Assembly (NCBI RefSeq): GCF_024199845.1
Contig: NZ_JANADO010000001.1
Location: 6,014,001 to 6,078,000, forward strand
Direction of reading: 5' to 3'
DNA length: 64,000 nt
DNA from: Bradyrhizobium sp. CCGB12
GTDB taxonomy: Bacteria; Pseudomonadota; Alphaproteobacteria; Rhizobiales; Xanthobacteraceae
The notes beneath the pieces were generated by a model, which was not told the DNA's origin, did not search any database, and was given only the letters and a program-made list of their open reading frames with translations. Both the position numbers and the translations under genes were made by a program. Shown piece after piece: positions 1 to 7,139 of the stretch (its first letter is position 1; the number at the start of each line of letters is the position of its first letter).

Positions 1-487
1 CGCCCGCGAGACGCGCGCGGCAGGTTTTCTGTACGACATAGAACGAGGTTGCGATCAGCACATTGCCGCCGAACGCGAAGATCACTGCGGACGTATGCAA
101 GGGTCGCAGACGGCCAAAGCTGGTCCATGGCAGGTCGAAATTGAGCGCCGGCCAGGCAAGCTGCGACGCGATGAGCAGCCCGACTGCAAATCCGGCGATG
201 CCCCAGAACATCGCCATCACGGCCGAAAATTTGACAGGCGCCATATTGTAGTTGGGCCGACCGTTGATCTCCCGGGGCGGGAGGACCGCTGGACGCTCGT
301 AATATCGGTTCACGATCGCAAAGACAGCCCACAGGCTGGCTGCGCACGCCAGGGAGGCGTGAAAGGCGAATGCCGTATCCAATGCCTTGGCCGCGGCGAC
401 GAGGCAGAAAAACGCGGTAACGGCAAACACCAGCATCAGGCCGGCTTCGCCGTGTGTCATCGATTTTTCGGCTTGAGACTGATTCAT
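1..487 (-). CDS. ccoN: cbb3-type cytochrome c oxidase subunit I (N-terminal part, cut by window edge)
   Basis: Catalytic subunit of the high-affinity cbb3 terminal oxidase (FixN in rhizobia), which reduces O2 at the inner membrane under micro-oxic conditions. The reading frame opens at an ATG at 487 and runs off the left edge, giving about 162 residues. Hydrophobic segments are visible, and the conserved stretch [16 protein letters not shown] ends the visible part; its His (about residue 131) is the expected low-spin heme ligand. The [19 protein letters not shown] loop is also typical of CcoN. A perfect FixK-type box lies 61 bases upstream. The rest of the ccoNOQP operon would lie outside the window. 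Family assignment is confident; whether this is the only copy in the genome cannot be seen. Confidence 0.93.
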   Translation of the reverse strand, partial: MNQSQAEKSMTHGEAGLMLVFAVTAFFCLVAAAKALDTAFAFHASLACAASLWAVFAIVNRYYERPAVLPPREINGRPNYNMAPVKFSAVMAMFWGIAGFAVGLLIASQLAWPALNFDLPWTSFGRLRPLHTSAVIFAFGGNVLIATSFYVVQKTCRARLAG

Positions 488-547
488 GCGCGGACTTCTC
501 TTCTGCGAAGGTCAGCCCCGAATGATCACAACCGGGGCATCATCGAA

Positions 548-561
548 TTGATCGAGGTCAA
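548..561 (-). promoter_or_regulatory. FixK/FNR-type box upstream of ccoN
   Basis: TTGATCGAGGTCAA matches the TTGAY-N4-RTCAA consensus exactly. It is centred about 67 bases upstream of the ccoN start, which allows a class II position near -41 with a short leader. It predicts low-oxygen activation of ccoN by a FixK2/FNR-family protein. Confidence 0.85.
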
Positions 562-598
562 ACTCCGGCGAATTTGCGTGTGTTGAGCGCTGTCAGCG

Positions 599-928
599 TT
601 AGCAGCACGACGCGATCGGCACGCATATCCGTACGGCCGCGCGATGCTTCCGTTCGATCGCACGCAGCCGCGTCGCAAGCTGCGGGGGCTCTTCGAATTC
701 CGCCGCCAGGCATTCATCCAGCGCGTCACCGGAAATCCGACGCCCCGTCAAAAGCCTGTAAAGCTCCGGGGGCGACAGATTGAGATCCCGCGCAATCTGC
801 TCGAACTCAGCACGGTCCATGCCTCGCAGCTCATTCGCGCGGGAGAACCGGGCGACGAAGGCTTTTGCCCAACCGACCAGAGCGCTGGCTCCACGCAACT
901 TATCTGTCTGACCGGAAGCATTCGCCAT
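599..928 (-). CDS. small hypothetical protein, N-terminal part DUF6455-like, in FixK-type regulon
   Basis: 109-residue soluble protein starting at ATG 928; the same frame extends further upstream, but the 5' part is poor protein and contains the FixK box, so this start is preferred. The middle reads ELRGMDRAEFEQIARDLNLS, which resembles the helical start of DUF6455 proteins. The C terminus ends in Cys residues (ICVPIASCC) but does not clearly show the full Cys pattern of that family. It sits between ccoN and hemN on the same strand with its own FixK box 55 bases upstream, so a role in micro-oxic metabolism is inferred only from context. Confidence 0.6.
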   Translation of the reverse strand: MANASGQTDKLRGASALVGWAKAFVARFSRANELRGMDRAEFEQIARDLNLSPPELYRLLTGRRISGDALDECLAAEFEEPPQLATRLRAIERKHRAAVRICVPIASCC

Positions 929-982
929 TTGGGTCTCCAGGGTGATCCCGCAGCAATGCCAGTTCGGATGACAGGAAGCACC

Positions 983-996
983 TTGATTCAAGTCAA
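983..996 (-). promoter_or_regulatory. FixK/FNR-type box upstream of the 109-aa gene
   Basis: TTGATTCAAGTCAA is a perfect match to TTGAY-N4-RTCAA. It lies between the end of hemN (1011) and the start of the small gene at 928, both on the minus strand, so it most likely activates the small gene independently of hemN. Confidence 0.85.
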
Positions 997-1010
997 TCAG
1001 ATTGCGCGGG

Positions 1011-2345
1011 CTAAACCGCCTTGCTGAAATGCGCCGCATTGGCGCGCCTGTGCGGATCGAATGCTGCCGCGATCACCCGCACCACGCAGCGGCCGGTGTC
1101 GGTCGCCGTCACGACGCGGCCCTCGATTCGCACCAGGCCGTCTTCGACCAATGGCCGCAGCAGTGCGAGTTCCTCGGCAACGTCCATGTTCGGCGCAGTG
1201 ATATCGAGGTCGGCGCGAAAGGCGCACATCAGGCTTTCGATTGTATTAGCGCGTTGCTTCTCCGCGACATCGAGCCGGCATCCGCGCGCCGCGGCCAGGC
1301 GGCCATCCGCAATGGCACGAACATAGCTTGGAGCGTCCGAGATGTTCTGGACATATCCGTCCCTGAACCGCGAAATAGAAGACGCGCCAAAGCCGATCAG
1401 GGTTTCCCTGCTGTCGTCGGTATAGCCCTGGAAATTGCGGTGCAGCTTCCCCGACGCCACGGCCCGCGCCAACGCATCACCCGGTTTGGCAAAATGATCG
1501 ATGCCGATCTTCAAAAAGCCGTGGCGCTGGAAGTTCTCGGCGATGGCCTCGGCCTGGTCGATACGTTCCTCTACGCCGGGAAGCATCCTCTCATCAATGG
1601 AGCGCTGATTGGCCTTGAGACGCGGCATATGGGCGTAGCCGTAGCAAGCGATGCGGTCCGGCGAGAGCATTGCGACGATCTCGCAGGTCTTGCGGAGCGT
1701 GGCGACGGTCTGCAGCGGCAATCCGTAGATCAGGTCGAAATTCAGATTGCCGATGCCGGCAGCTCGCAAGCGCAAAACGGCGGCAGCGACGTCCTGCATC
1801 GGCTGCCATCGGCCGATCGCCGCCTGCACCCACGGATTGACGTCCTGCACGCCCAAGCTGACGCGGTTGACACCAAGCTCATTCAGGCTGTCTGCCAGCA
1901 ACGATGTTACATAGCGGGGATCGAGCTCGATGGCGTGCTCGAAACCGGGTTGGAGAATGAAATGTCGGCGCAGGACTGTCATCACCGATGCTAGGCCGTC
2001 GGCGCCCAAAATGCTGGGCGTTCCACCACCCCAGTGCAGTCGCGCAATGTGAACCGACGTTGTCAGACTGTCGCTGACCAGCGCAATCTCGCGCTCCACT
2101 GCCGCGCGATAGGCGCGGACGACGTTCTCGCGCAGCGCTTTCTTGGCATTGCAACCGCAATATAGGCAGAGTTCGCGGCAGTACGGCACATGCAGATAGA
2201 CCGAGACGGCCTCAGCCATATCGAGATCGCGCAGCCACCGACGCTGGTCGACGCACCCCACCGCAGGCGTGAATTCGGCCGCCGTTGGATAAGACGTATA
2301 TCGCGGCACCTGCAATCGAGCGTATTGGCGTACGATATCGTTCAC
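1011..2345 (-). CDS. hemN: oxygen-independent coproporphyrinogen III oxidase
   Basis: Radical SAM enzyme that decarboxylates coproporphyrinogen III to protoporphyrinogen IX without O2, feeding heme to oxidases such as the neighbouring cbb3 enzyme. The start is taken as GTG 2345, because the protein then begins at the family N terminus (NDIVRQYARLQVPRYTSYPTA); upstream codons in this frame look non-coding. The radical SAM motif C-x3-C-x2-C is at about residues 56, 60 and 63 (YCRELCLYCGC). Length of 444 residues is usual for HemN. It is 50 bases downstream of a 46-aa membrane peptide, and both lie behind the FixK box at 2588, so they are probably co-transcribed and induced by low oxygen. Confidence 0.95.
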   Translation of the reverse strand: MNDIVRQYARLQVPRYTSYPTAAEFTPAVGCVDQRRWLRDLDMAEAVSVYLHVPYCRELCLYCGCNAKKALRENVVRAYRAAVEREIALVSDSLTTSVHIARLHWGGGTPSILGADGLASVMTVLRRHFILQPGFEHAIELDPRYVTSLLADSLNELGVNRVSLGVQDVNPWVQAAIGRWQPMQDVAAAVLRLRAAGIGNLNFDLIYGLPLQTVATLRKTCEIVAMLSPDRIACYGYAHMPRLKANQRSIDERMLPGVEERIDQAEAIAENFQRHGFLKIGIDHFAKPGDALARAVASGKLHRNFQGYTDDSRETLIGFGASSISRFRDGYVQNISDAPSYVRAIADGRLAAARGCRLDVAEKQRANTIESLMCAFRADLDITAPNMDVAEELALLRPLVEDGLVRIEGRVVTATDTGRCVVRVIAAAFDPHRRANAAHFSKAV

Positions 2346-2395
2346 GGCAGCGCTCCTCAGGCCGGCAGACGACGTTGAACGGGAAATGCCTGGGA

Positions 2396-2536
2396 TCAGA
2401 GCGGCCGGCGTTTTGCATTGGCCTGTTGGGCCACGTTCTTCGGACGAGTCTGCGAATCGCCCCACGCCAAAACAGCGGCAAAGACGACGAACATGGTGAC
2501 CACGCTTGCAGCAACGAGCATTGAATCGACGGGCAT
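2396..2536 (-). CDS. 46-aa single-span membrane peptide upstream of hemN
   Basis: Small ORF starting at ATG 2536 behind GGAGG. It has one hydrophobic segment (about residues 5-24, SMLVAASVVTMFVVFAAVLA) followed by a basic, polar tail. It is the first gene after the FixK box at 2588 and lies 50 bases before hemN on the same strand. The single-span design recalls CcoQ/FixQ-like accessory peptides, but no diagnostic motif is seen, so the function is unknown. Confidence 0.7.
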   Translation of the reverse strand: MPVDSMLVAASVVTMFVVFAAVLAWGDSQTRPKNVAQQANAKRRPL

Positions 2537-2587
2537 CAGTGACCTCCTTCGGGTTGAGGAATGATGCCTACTCAGAACAAACCGTCT

Positions 2588-2601
2588 TTGACCTGCATCA
2601 A
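2588..2601 (-). promoter_or_regulatory. FixK/FNR-type box upstream of the 46-aa gene and hemN
   Basis: TTGACCTGCATCAA is a perfect TTGAY-N4-RTCAA palindrome, centred about 58 bases before the ATG at 2536. HemN genes of bradyrhizobia are known FixK2 targets, which agrees with the position. Confidence 0.85.
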
Positions 2602-2836
2602 TCGGAAGGGAGTTACCGCGCAAAAATGCGCCACAAGGCGAAGCGATCGCGTATCCTGGCTATCTGTCTGCTGGCACGATCGCGCGAGACAAACGGAGAT
2701 CAGTGTCCATGACTGCTCTCGCCAGGTGGCGAGCACCCGGTCCTCTGCGGTTACCGCGCCTCTCTTCCATGAAACTTTGGGAAGGGCACGTCCGTTTTTT
2801 GGTGATGCGCCAGCCGCCGTTCATGCGCTCAACGAG

Positions 2837-2947
2837 TTACTGCGAAAAGTCGAAGTTGGAAACGCGGGCGGCCAAGCTCTTGGTGCGCTCGGCCCAGTTT
2901 CGACCGTTCGTCGCTAAAATAGCCATGTCGCGCTTGAGCTCCGGCAT
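2837..2947 (-). CDS. possible 36-aa ORF, unknown
   Basis: Short frame beginning MPELKRDMAILATNGRNW and ending NFDFSQ, with GGAG eight bases before its ATG. It has amphipathic character and reads like protein, but no family is recognised. The rest of 2.6-3.0 kb shows no other convincing gene on either strand. It may be a real small gene or the end of a decayed one. Confidence 0.25.
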   Translation of the reverse strand: MPELKRDMAILATNGRNWAERTKSLAARVSNFDFSQ

Positions 2948-3036
2948 CGATGTGACTCCGTCCAGATATCTAACCAGGATCTACAGTACTGTGATTTGGA
3001 AATTCACGTGCGAGACAAAGGTGATTCTAACGGCGC

Positions 3037-3237
3037 TTACCGCCACATGGAGGGCGCCTCGCGAAGCGCTTCGGTGCCGATCTGTTTGAGGCTGTCGGGG
3101 CTTCTCTCACCTCTGGTGGCAGCCTCTAGAAGTCTAGACGCGACATGCGCGCGCGCGCCAATTTCGTTTCGCGAAACATTCGCGCAGACCTCCTCCAGGA
3201 CAGCGCGTAGAAGCTCGGTAGTAGCGGCATCGAACAT
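3037..3237 (-). CDS. 66-aa conserved hypothetical protein
   Basis: Begins MFDAATTELLRAVLEEVCAN and ends REAPSMWR. The composition is that of a compact alpha-helical soluble protein, without signal peptide or membrane segment. I recall similar small proteins as common unannotated genes in Bradyrhizobium, but cannot assign a function. It stands alone, with no close same-strand neighbour. Confidence 0.6.
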   Translation of the reverse strand: MFDAATTELLRAVLEEVCANVSRNEIGARAHVASRLLEAATRGERSPDSLKQIGTEALREAPSMWR

Positions 3238-3624
3238 TGAAGATCTCCCCCAACCCCGTGTAGGGAAGATAATAGAGATTGCACCTTTCGAAATTCAAGT
3301 GAGTTGCTCACACGGACTGCAAACCCCTTCTCGAGCGTCCGCACGACGTGCTTCAGCTCTTTGCCGCTTTGCCCACCGCATTCTATCGCGCTTGAATAAT
3401 GCAAGGATGCGTTCATGCCGCCTAAATTCCGCATCAGAATACATCTCACGACGGATTCCACCACCCCAACCAAATCGGCTGTTTTCGCTCCATCAATCCG
3501 CCGGTGATCCTTCGGTTACGCAATCTGTCAATCGGCGTTCAATTGCAGGCCGAATGACACCCTATCCAGTGAACATAGGATACCTACCAGTCCCATGGAC
3601 CCTCCTCAGGCTCCAGCCGCGGAA
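3238..3624. other. gene-poor stretch
   Basis: No frame on either strand reads as protein here. GC is lower than in the flanks. No RNA gene or clear repeat was recognised. Confidence 0.5.
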
Positions 3625-4044
3625 TTACTCCTTCTGCTCTCGGAAGTGGTGGATCAGAGTCTCCTTTGCGACCTTGAACTTCGATGCTGGGACTATGAGG
3701 CTGTCATGTACAGGGAGGAGACTCTGGAGCTGATCATCACGCATTAGCGTTAGCATTGCACCGATAATGGCTTCGCTCTCAATGTACAGAAAGTCGCCGT
3801 AGCCAGGCACGCGGCCTGACTGAAAGCGTTTAAAGGTTTGGTGGAGAATGAGGTTAGTCGGGTACTTGCATTCTTTTTCTCGATCAACTCCAACCAAGCT
3901 CCTTCCTGCACTGTTTCGGGTGCAACCATTATTGGCATCTGCCGCGCATGCCATCCAACTTTCCCGATCAACCCGGTTGTCCGCCACCAGCGCCTTGGGA
4001 CGAAGCCAAAGCACCGCCCCGACCTTTGCCGCGCCGCGAGTCAC
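3625..4044 (-). pseudogene. fragment with family A DNA polymerase motif-C-like end
   Basis: The last 60 or so residues read as real protein: FLYIESEAIIGAMLTLMRDD and then LPVHDSLIVP. The VHDSL core resembles motif C (VHDE) of family A polymerases, in the form seen in phage-like replication proteins of rhizobia. The upstream half of the same frame is Cys- and Arg-rich and does not read as protein, so only a 3' remnant seems to survive, probably of a prophage or plasmid-derived gene. The family call is tentative. Confidence 0.35.
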
Positions 4045-4487
4045 AAGTGATGCGTTGCAGCGGCCATGCGCTCCTCCTCCAGCGAAGCCTTTAACAGCGC
4101 ACGAGATGATTCCAATCCAGCCGCCGAACAGAGCGCTAGGAGCGACTTGTAGGCAGCGATTTCGAAATGTTCGAAGGCATTGTTGGCGAAAGTGTTCTTT
4201 GGAATTTCGTCACCCGCCATGGAATGTGCCATCGCCACCGCGTTCGTGGCGATCGACTGCGTCGCATCCTTGAGGGCGGACGAGCTCTCGCCACAAGCGT
4301 CGAGGCATTGCTCAAGCCGCCGCAACTGAGCGTTGGACTCCTGAAGATGAGCGGCGACCTTCGACTTTTCGGGGTAGTCGTCCAGCCGTTCCGACTGCCG
4401 CTCCATGAGCTCGCGCGCCTGCGTTTCCATCGCGTGGGCGTTCCTCAATCATCCCAGCACAAGAATGTCCCGCGCCGTGTGTGCCAT
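4041..4487 (-). pseudogene. DUF892 (YciE/YciF-type ferritin-like) protein with in-frame TGA
   Basis: The original start is ATG 4487 behind AGGAGA, giving MAHTARDILVLG and then a TGA stop at 4449-4451. The frame continues directly with LRNAHAMETQARELMERQS and runs to 4041, ending EEERMAAATHHL. The body matches DUF892 proteins: a helical bundle with the stretch GDEIPKNTFANNAFEHFEIA. Family members usually read TG-LRNAHAME here, so the TGA looks like an extra codon from a 3-base insertion rather than a base change. Translation might restart at TTG 4448 or ATG 4430. DUF892 proteins are stress-associated; the function is not well defined. Probably inactivated recently. Confidence 0.65.
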
Positions 4488-4698
4488 TTGTCTCTCCTAG
4501 ATGCCGTGTTGATGGGCGGACAACCGGAGGAAAGTTGTGTGGTTTCTCCACGTCTTCTCTTGGGCTCGCCTGGAGCACGTCCCAGGAGCGGATTGCGCTG
4601 CCCGACGCTTCTAGCGTTGAAAATTAACAAGAATTCTTAACGGACAACTCGATTGTTTACCAGAGCCGTTACACACTTCGTCAGCGCAATCGCACGGG

Positions 4699-5532
4699 CT
4701 ACCACACCGTTCCGAACGGAATTATTCCGGTCGCGATCATGTGATCCAAGGCTCCCTCACGTACGCGAAGCTCGTCGATCGCTTCCTCTAGTCCGCGTTT
4801 GTAGTGTCGGATCTTTCGCTTCGCGCTTTCGTCAGGAGCAGAGCGTTCTGCCTCTTCAAATATCGCAAGGTCCTGCCGTCGGTAGCCGACGCTCCTTTGC
4901 AACTGCTCCTTCCAAAACCACGGATTAAAATCCAATCCCACGATCGCGCCTATCGTCTTGCTCAACACGCCGAACGGATAGACTGCCGCATAGGTACCAT
5001 CTGATCTAACCATGCGATCAAATAACTTCTTGACGCAAGTGTCGCCCTCGGTTGCAACGTAGCGAAGCACCGTGTCGTCGACTTGGATAAATGGGGTACC
5101 TTTTTCGTCCGTGTCTGCACGCATGAAAGCTACCCACTTCTCATTTGCAACAGCGTGTTGATACCCCGTACCAATGAATTGTTGATCTTCGTGATGAATG
5201 TTGCCGCGCGTAACGTAGCCCCGACATAGAGCCCCCTCCGCGAGGAGCTTCAATGCGGTGAAGTGACAGTAATGAATGAGGTTGATCACACCAGCTGGCG
5301 ATGCTTCCACTGAAACCACCACGCAGTCGGAAATTTGCGTCAACTTGAGATCGATATCTGGGGATACGCGCCGGGAGTTTGGACACACGCTTGGAAAGAA
5401 TTTCTGCTCCGACGACCCTAAAAGCTTTGCGAGTTTGAGTGGTCGCGAAAGGTCCCGTCCAGCTCCTTCTTCAGCCTTCACCATTGCCGAGAAGCCGATG
5501 ATATCCACGAAAGCGATGAACTTGTCTTTCAT
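4699..5532 (-). CDS. class III nucleotide-cyclase-like domain protein
   Basis: 277-residue protein. ATG 5532 (MKDKFIAFVDIIGFSAMV) is preferred over the start ten codons upstream. FVDIIGFS matches the first metal-binding Asp motif of class III cyclases, and QISDCVVVS fits the second Asp strand. RGYVTRGNIHH follows as in the cyclase fold. The region where active cyclases have the Asn/Arg catalytic pair reads IGTGYQHAVANEKW and is not canonical, so it may be inactive or bind a different nucleotide. The C-terminal 60 residues are helical and charged. It lies eight bases after a small zinc-finger gene on the same strand, inside the accessory region, which suggests a two-gene unit, possibly defence-related. 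The exact function is unknown. Confidence 0.7.
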   Translation of the reverse strand: MKDKFIAFVDIIGFSAMVKAEEGAGRDLSRPLKLAKLLGSSEQKFFPSVCPNSRRVSPDIDLKLTQISDCVVVSVEASPAGVINLIHYCHFTALKLLAEGALCRGYVTRGNIHHEDQQFIGTGYQHAVANEKWVAFMRADTDEKGTPFIQVDDTVLRYVATEGDTCVKKLFDRMVRSDGTYAAVYPFGVLSKTIGAIVGLDFNPWFWKEQLQRSVGYRRQDLAIFEEAERSAPDESAKRKIRHYKRGLEEAIDELRVREGALDHMIATGIIPFGTVW

Positions 5533-5539
5533 CTGACAC

Positions 5540-5848
5540 TCACGAAACGCAAAGCATTCCACTGGAATCTGGCGTCACCTCTATGCCTCGCGCCCTAAGA
5601 GTCGCCAGTAGACGTGGCGTCGGCGCAATCTCGTGGTTCTGCCTGAAGGGCGGCTTGCACCGGTGGCACAACGGTATGCCCCATTCAGCGACGTTCTGGC
5701 CATCGTATATGTGCGGGCCACAACGGAATTCGCCCCCGCAGCATTTGCAGTCCATCAAGAACGCGTCCTCCGATCCAACCTTTCTGATTCGCATAGGTCG
5801 TGCCTCCGGTCGCATCAGGTCGTAGAGTCTACGTGATTCGTTGCTCAA
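5540..5848 (-). CDS. 102-aa zinc-finger-like protein paired with the cyclase-like gene
   Basis: Starts at ATG 5848 (MSNESRRLYDLMRPEARPMR). Two Cys pairs, CKCC at about residues 34-37 and CHRC at about 61-64, with an intervening Cys and His (FRCGPHIYDG), suggest a treble-clef or zinc-ribbon fold. It ends eight bases before the cyclase-like gene and is almost certainly co-transcribed. No family is recognised. Partner, adaptor or regulator of the cyclase-like protein is inference from gene order only. Confidence 0.6.
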   Translation of the reverse strand: MSNESRRLYDLMRPEARPMRIRKVGSEDAFLMDCKCCGGEFRCGPHIYDGQNVAEWGIPLCHRCKPPFRQNHEIAPTPRLLATLRARGIEVTPDSSGMLCVS

Positions 5849-5875
5849 TTTTTAGAGGGCAGAAACGCGAAGGGT

Positions 5876-6268
5876 ATGGCGTGGGTGTTGGCTCACGAAC
5901 TCCCCCCGCACCCCACGACTGTCCGGGCGCCCATGCTATTCGATGAGTTGCGATACAGGTTGGCACTACGAAAGCAGCTCAGGCTACACCGCGCCATGTC
6001 CAGCGCTTACGTGGAGATGCCTGCCGACCCTGAGCCGACAGGTGACGAACCCCGCTACAAGTACGCGATGGGCAAGCAGCTGAACATAGAGACCGTCTCC
6101 ATAGACGCGTTCCGCTCCAGTTACCTCATTGAGCAGGGGTATATCTACCACGTGCCGGTGCCCGAGGATGACGCGAGCTGGGAGCAGCCACGCTATACCT
6201 CGGAGCGAATCCTCACCGCCGCAGTGTCTGTTGAGACAACGCCCCTCACAGTGACCAGCTGGCCATAA
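5876..6268 (+). CDS. hypothetical protein, 3' end probably disrupted
   Basis: 130-residue frame from ATG 5876; ATG 5933 (MLFDELRYRLALRKQLRLHR) is a plausible alternative start. The middle (EPRYKYAMGKQLNIETVSID) reads as protein, but the last 20 or so residues are the antisense of a truncated signal-peptide gene on the minus strand (6193-6375). The reading frame therefore seems to cross a recombination junction near 6.2 kb and to end in foreign sequence. No family is recognised. Confidence 0.35.
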   Translation: MAWVLAHELPPHPTTVRAPMLFDELRYRLALRKQLRLHRAMSSAYVEMPADPEPTGDEPRYKYAMGKQLNIETVSIDAFRSSYLIEQGYIYHVPVPEDDASWEQPRYTSERILTAAVSVETTPLTVTSWP

Positions 6269-6375
6269 TAGTTCAGGACTTCCGGAGGCGATATTGTTTT
6301 GCTCTGAGCGTCGGCACGAGCCGCAGAAGCACCCGCCATAAGAGCAAAGAGCAGAGCAATTGTTCTTATCAACAT
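6193..6375 (-). pseudogene. truncated secreted OB-fold-like protein
   Basis: ATG 6375 follows GGAG and opens a clean signal peptide (MLIRTIALLFALMAGASAARA). About 25 mature residues follow, including YYGQLVTVRGVVST, a typical first strand pair of a small OB-fold domain. The frame stops after 60 residues in unrelated sequence, so the domain is incomplete. The break coincides with the end of the plus-strand hypothetical gene and marks a rearrangement junction. Confidence 0.5.
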
Positions 6376-7139
6376 CGTCTCCGAAGCCTCGCCAGCCAAG
6401 TTAGCCAATTTGTGGAGTACACCAAGCAGTAGGCAAGCAACCTCCTCTACTTTCGTCTCGTATACTCGACTAATTGGGCCCTCACGCGAGGGTATTGCCC
6501 GGAGGCTGCCGCACAGCTTTCCGCGTGTACCCAAGCAACCTACGCCGAGAGGGTGAGCAGGAGCGCAAACCGCTCAAAGGCAAATCGAACGCGAAGGGCA
6601 GCTACGCGGCCTTCAATCCGCGCGGACTCCCGACCCACTCGCTTTACGGATCTTAGGGACTTACCCGCTGAATGGCAGTCTAGGATGCCAGCAACGAGCA
6701 CGCATGCGATGCGGCCGTTACGCCCGGAATGTTCCTCAACCTTCTCCGCTTGGCCTTCGTTCGGCCCTTAGGCTTAGAGGCGCCATCCAAATGCAGGTGC
6801 GTGCATTGACGGCGTGCACGCTGGGGGGACGACTGCCGTGGCCGCGCCGCTCCCTAGGGGAAACACCAACAAGGACCAAAAGCCACTGAAATAACTCGCC
6901 TTTTTGCCAAGCCTACAGCCTGCCGTGTAGCAGACTTGCAGCGTAGCGTCGAGTGTCCTCAAAGAATCCTCGCAGCCCATGTTGTTTACCGTTGGTGTTG
7001 CCTACCCACGGCGGGACGAAGAGCAATATCAACAGTAGACTTAGCCGGATCCTGCACGCCACAATTGTCTAACCGTTTCGAATCGGTTTTAAGTTCGAAC
7101 GGATGTTTGACTTATAGATTTGGCTGTGAGCATCACGGA
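6376..7139. other. long stretch without a recognisable gene, upstream of the NTPase gene
   Basis: Only short frames of poor composition are present. An open frame in phase with the NTPase reaches back to 6936, but those residues do not look like protein. The AT-rich part at 7080-7140 probably holds the promoter of the NTPase gene (a TTGACT and a TATAGAT are visible but not at ideal spacing). Confidence 0.45.

Noticed and set aside
1002..1994. 330-residue plus-strand frame antisense to hemN
   Set aside because: It mirrors hemN, which has a full radical SAM signature; the plus-strand translation has no family features. High GC makes long antisense frames common in this genome.
4699..5848. Pycsar or CBASS operon
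   Set aside because: No cyclic-nucleotide-binding effector or membrane effector gene is adjacent, and the cyclase-like catalytic residues are incomplete, so a named system cannot be claimed.
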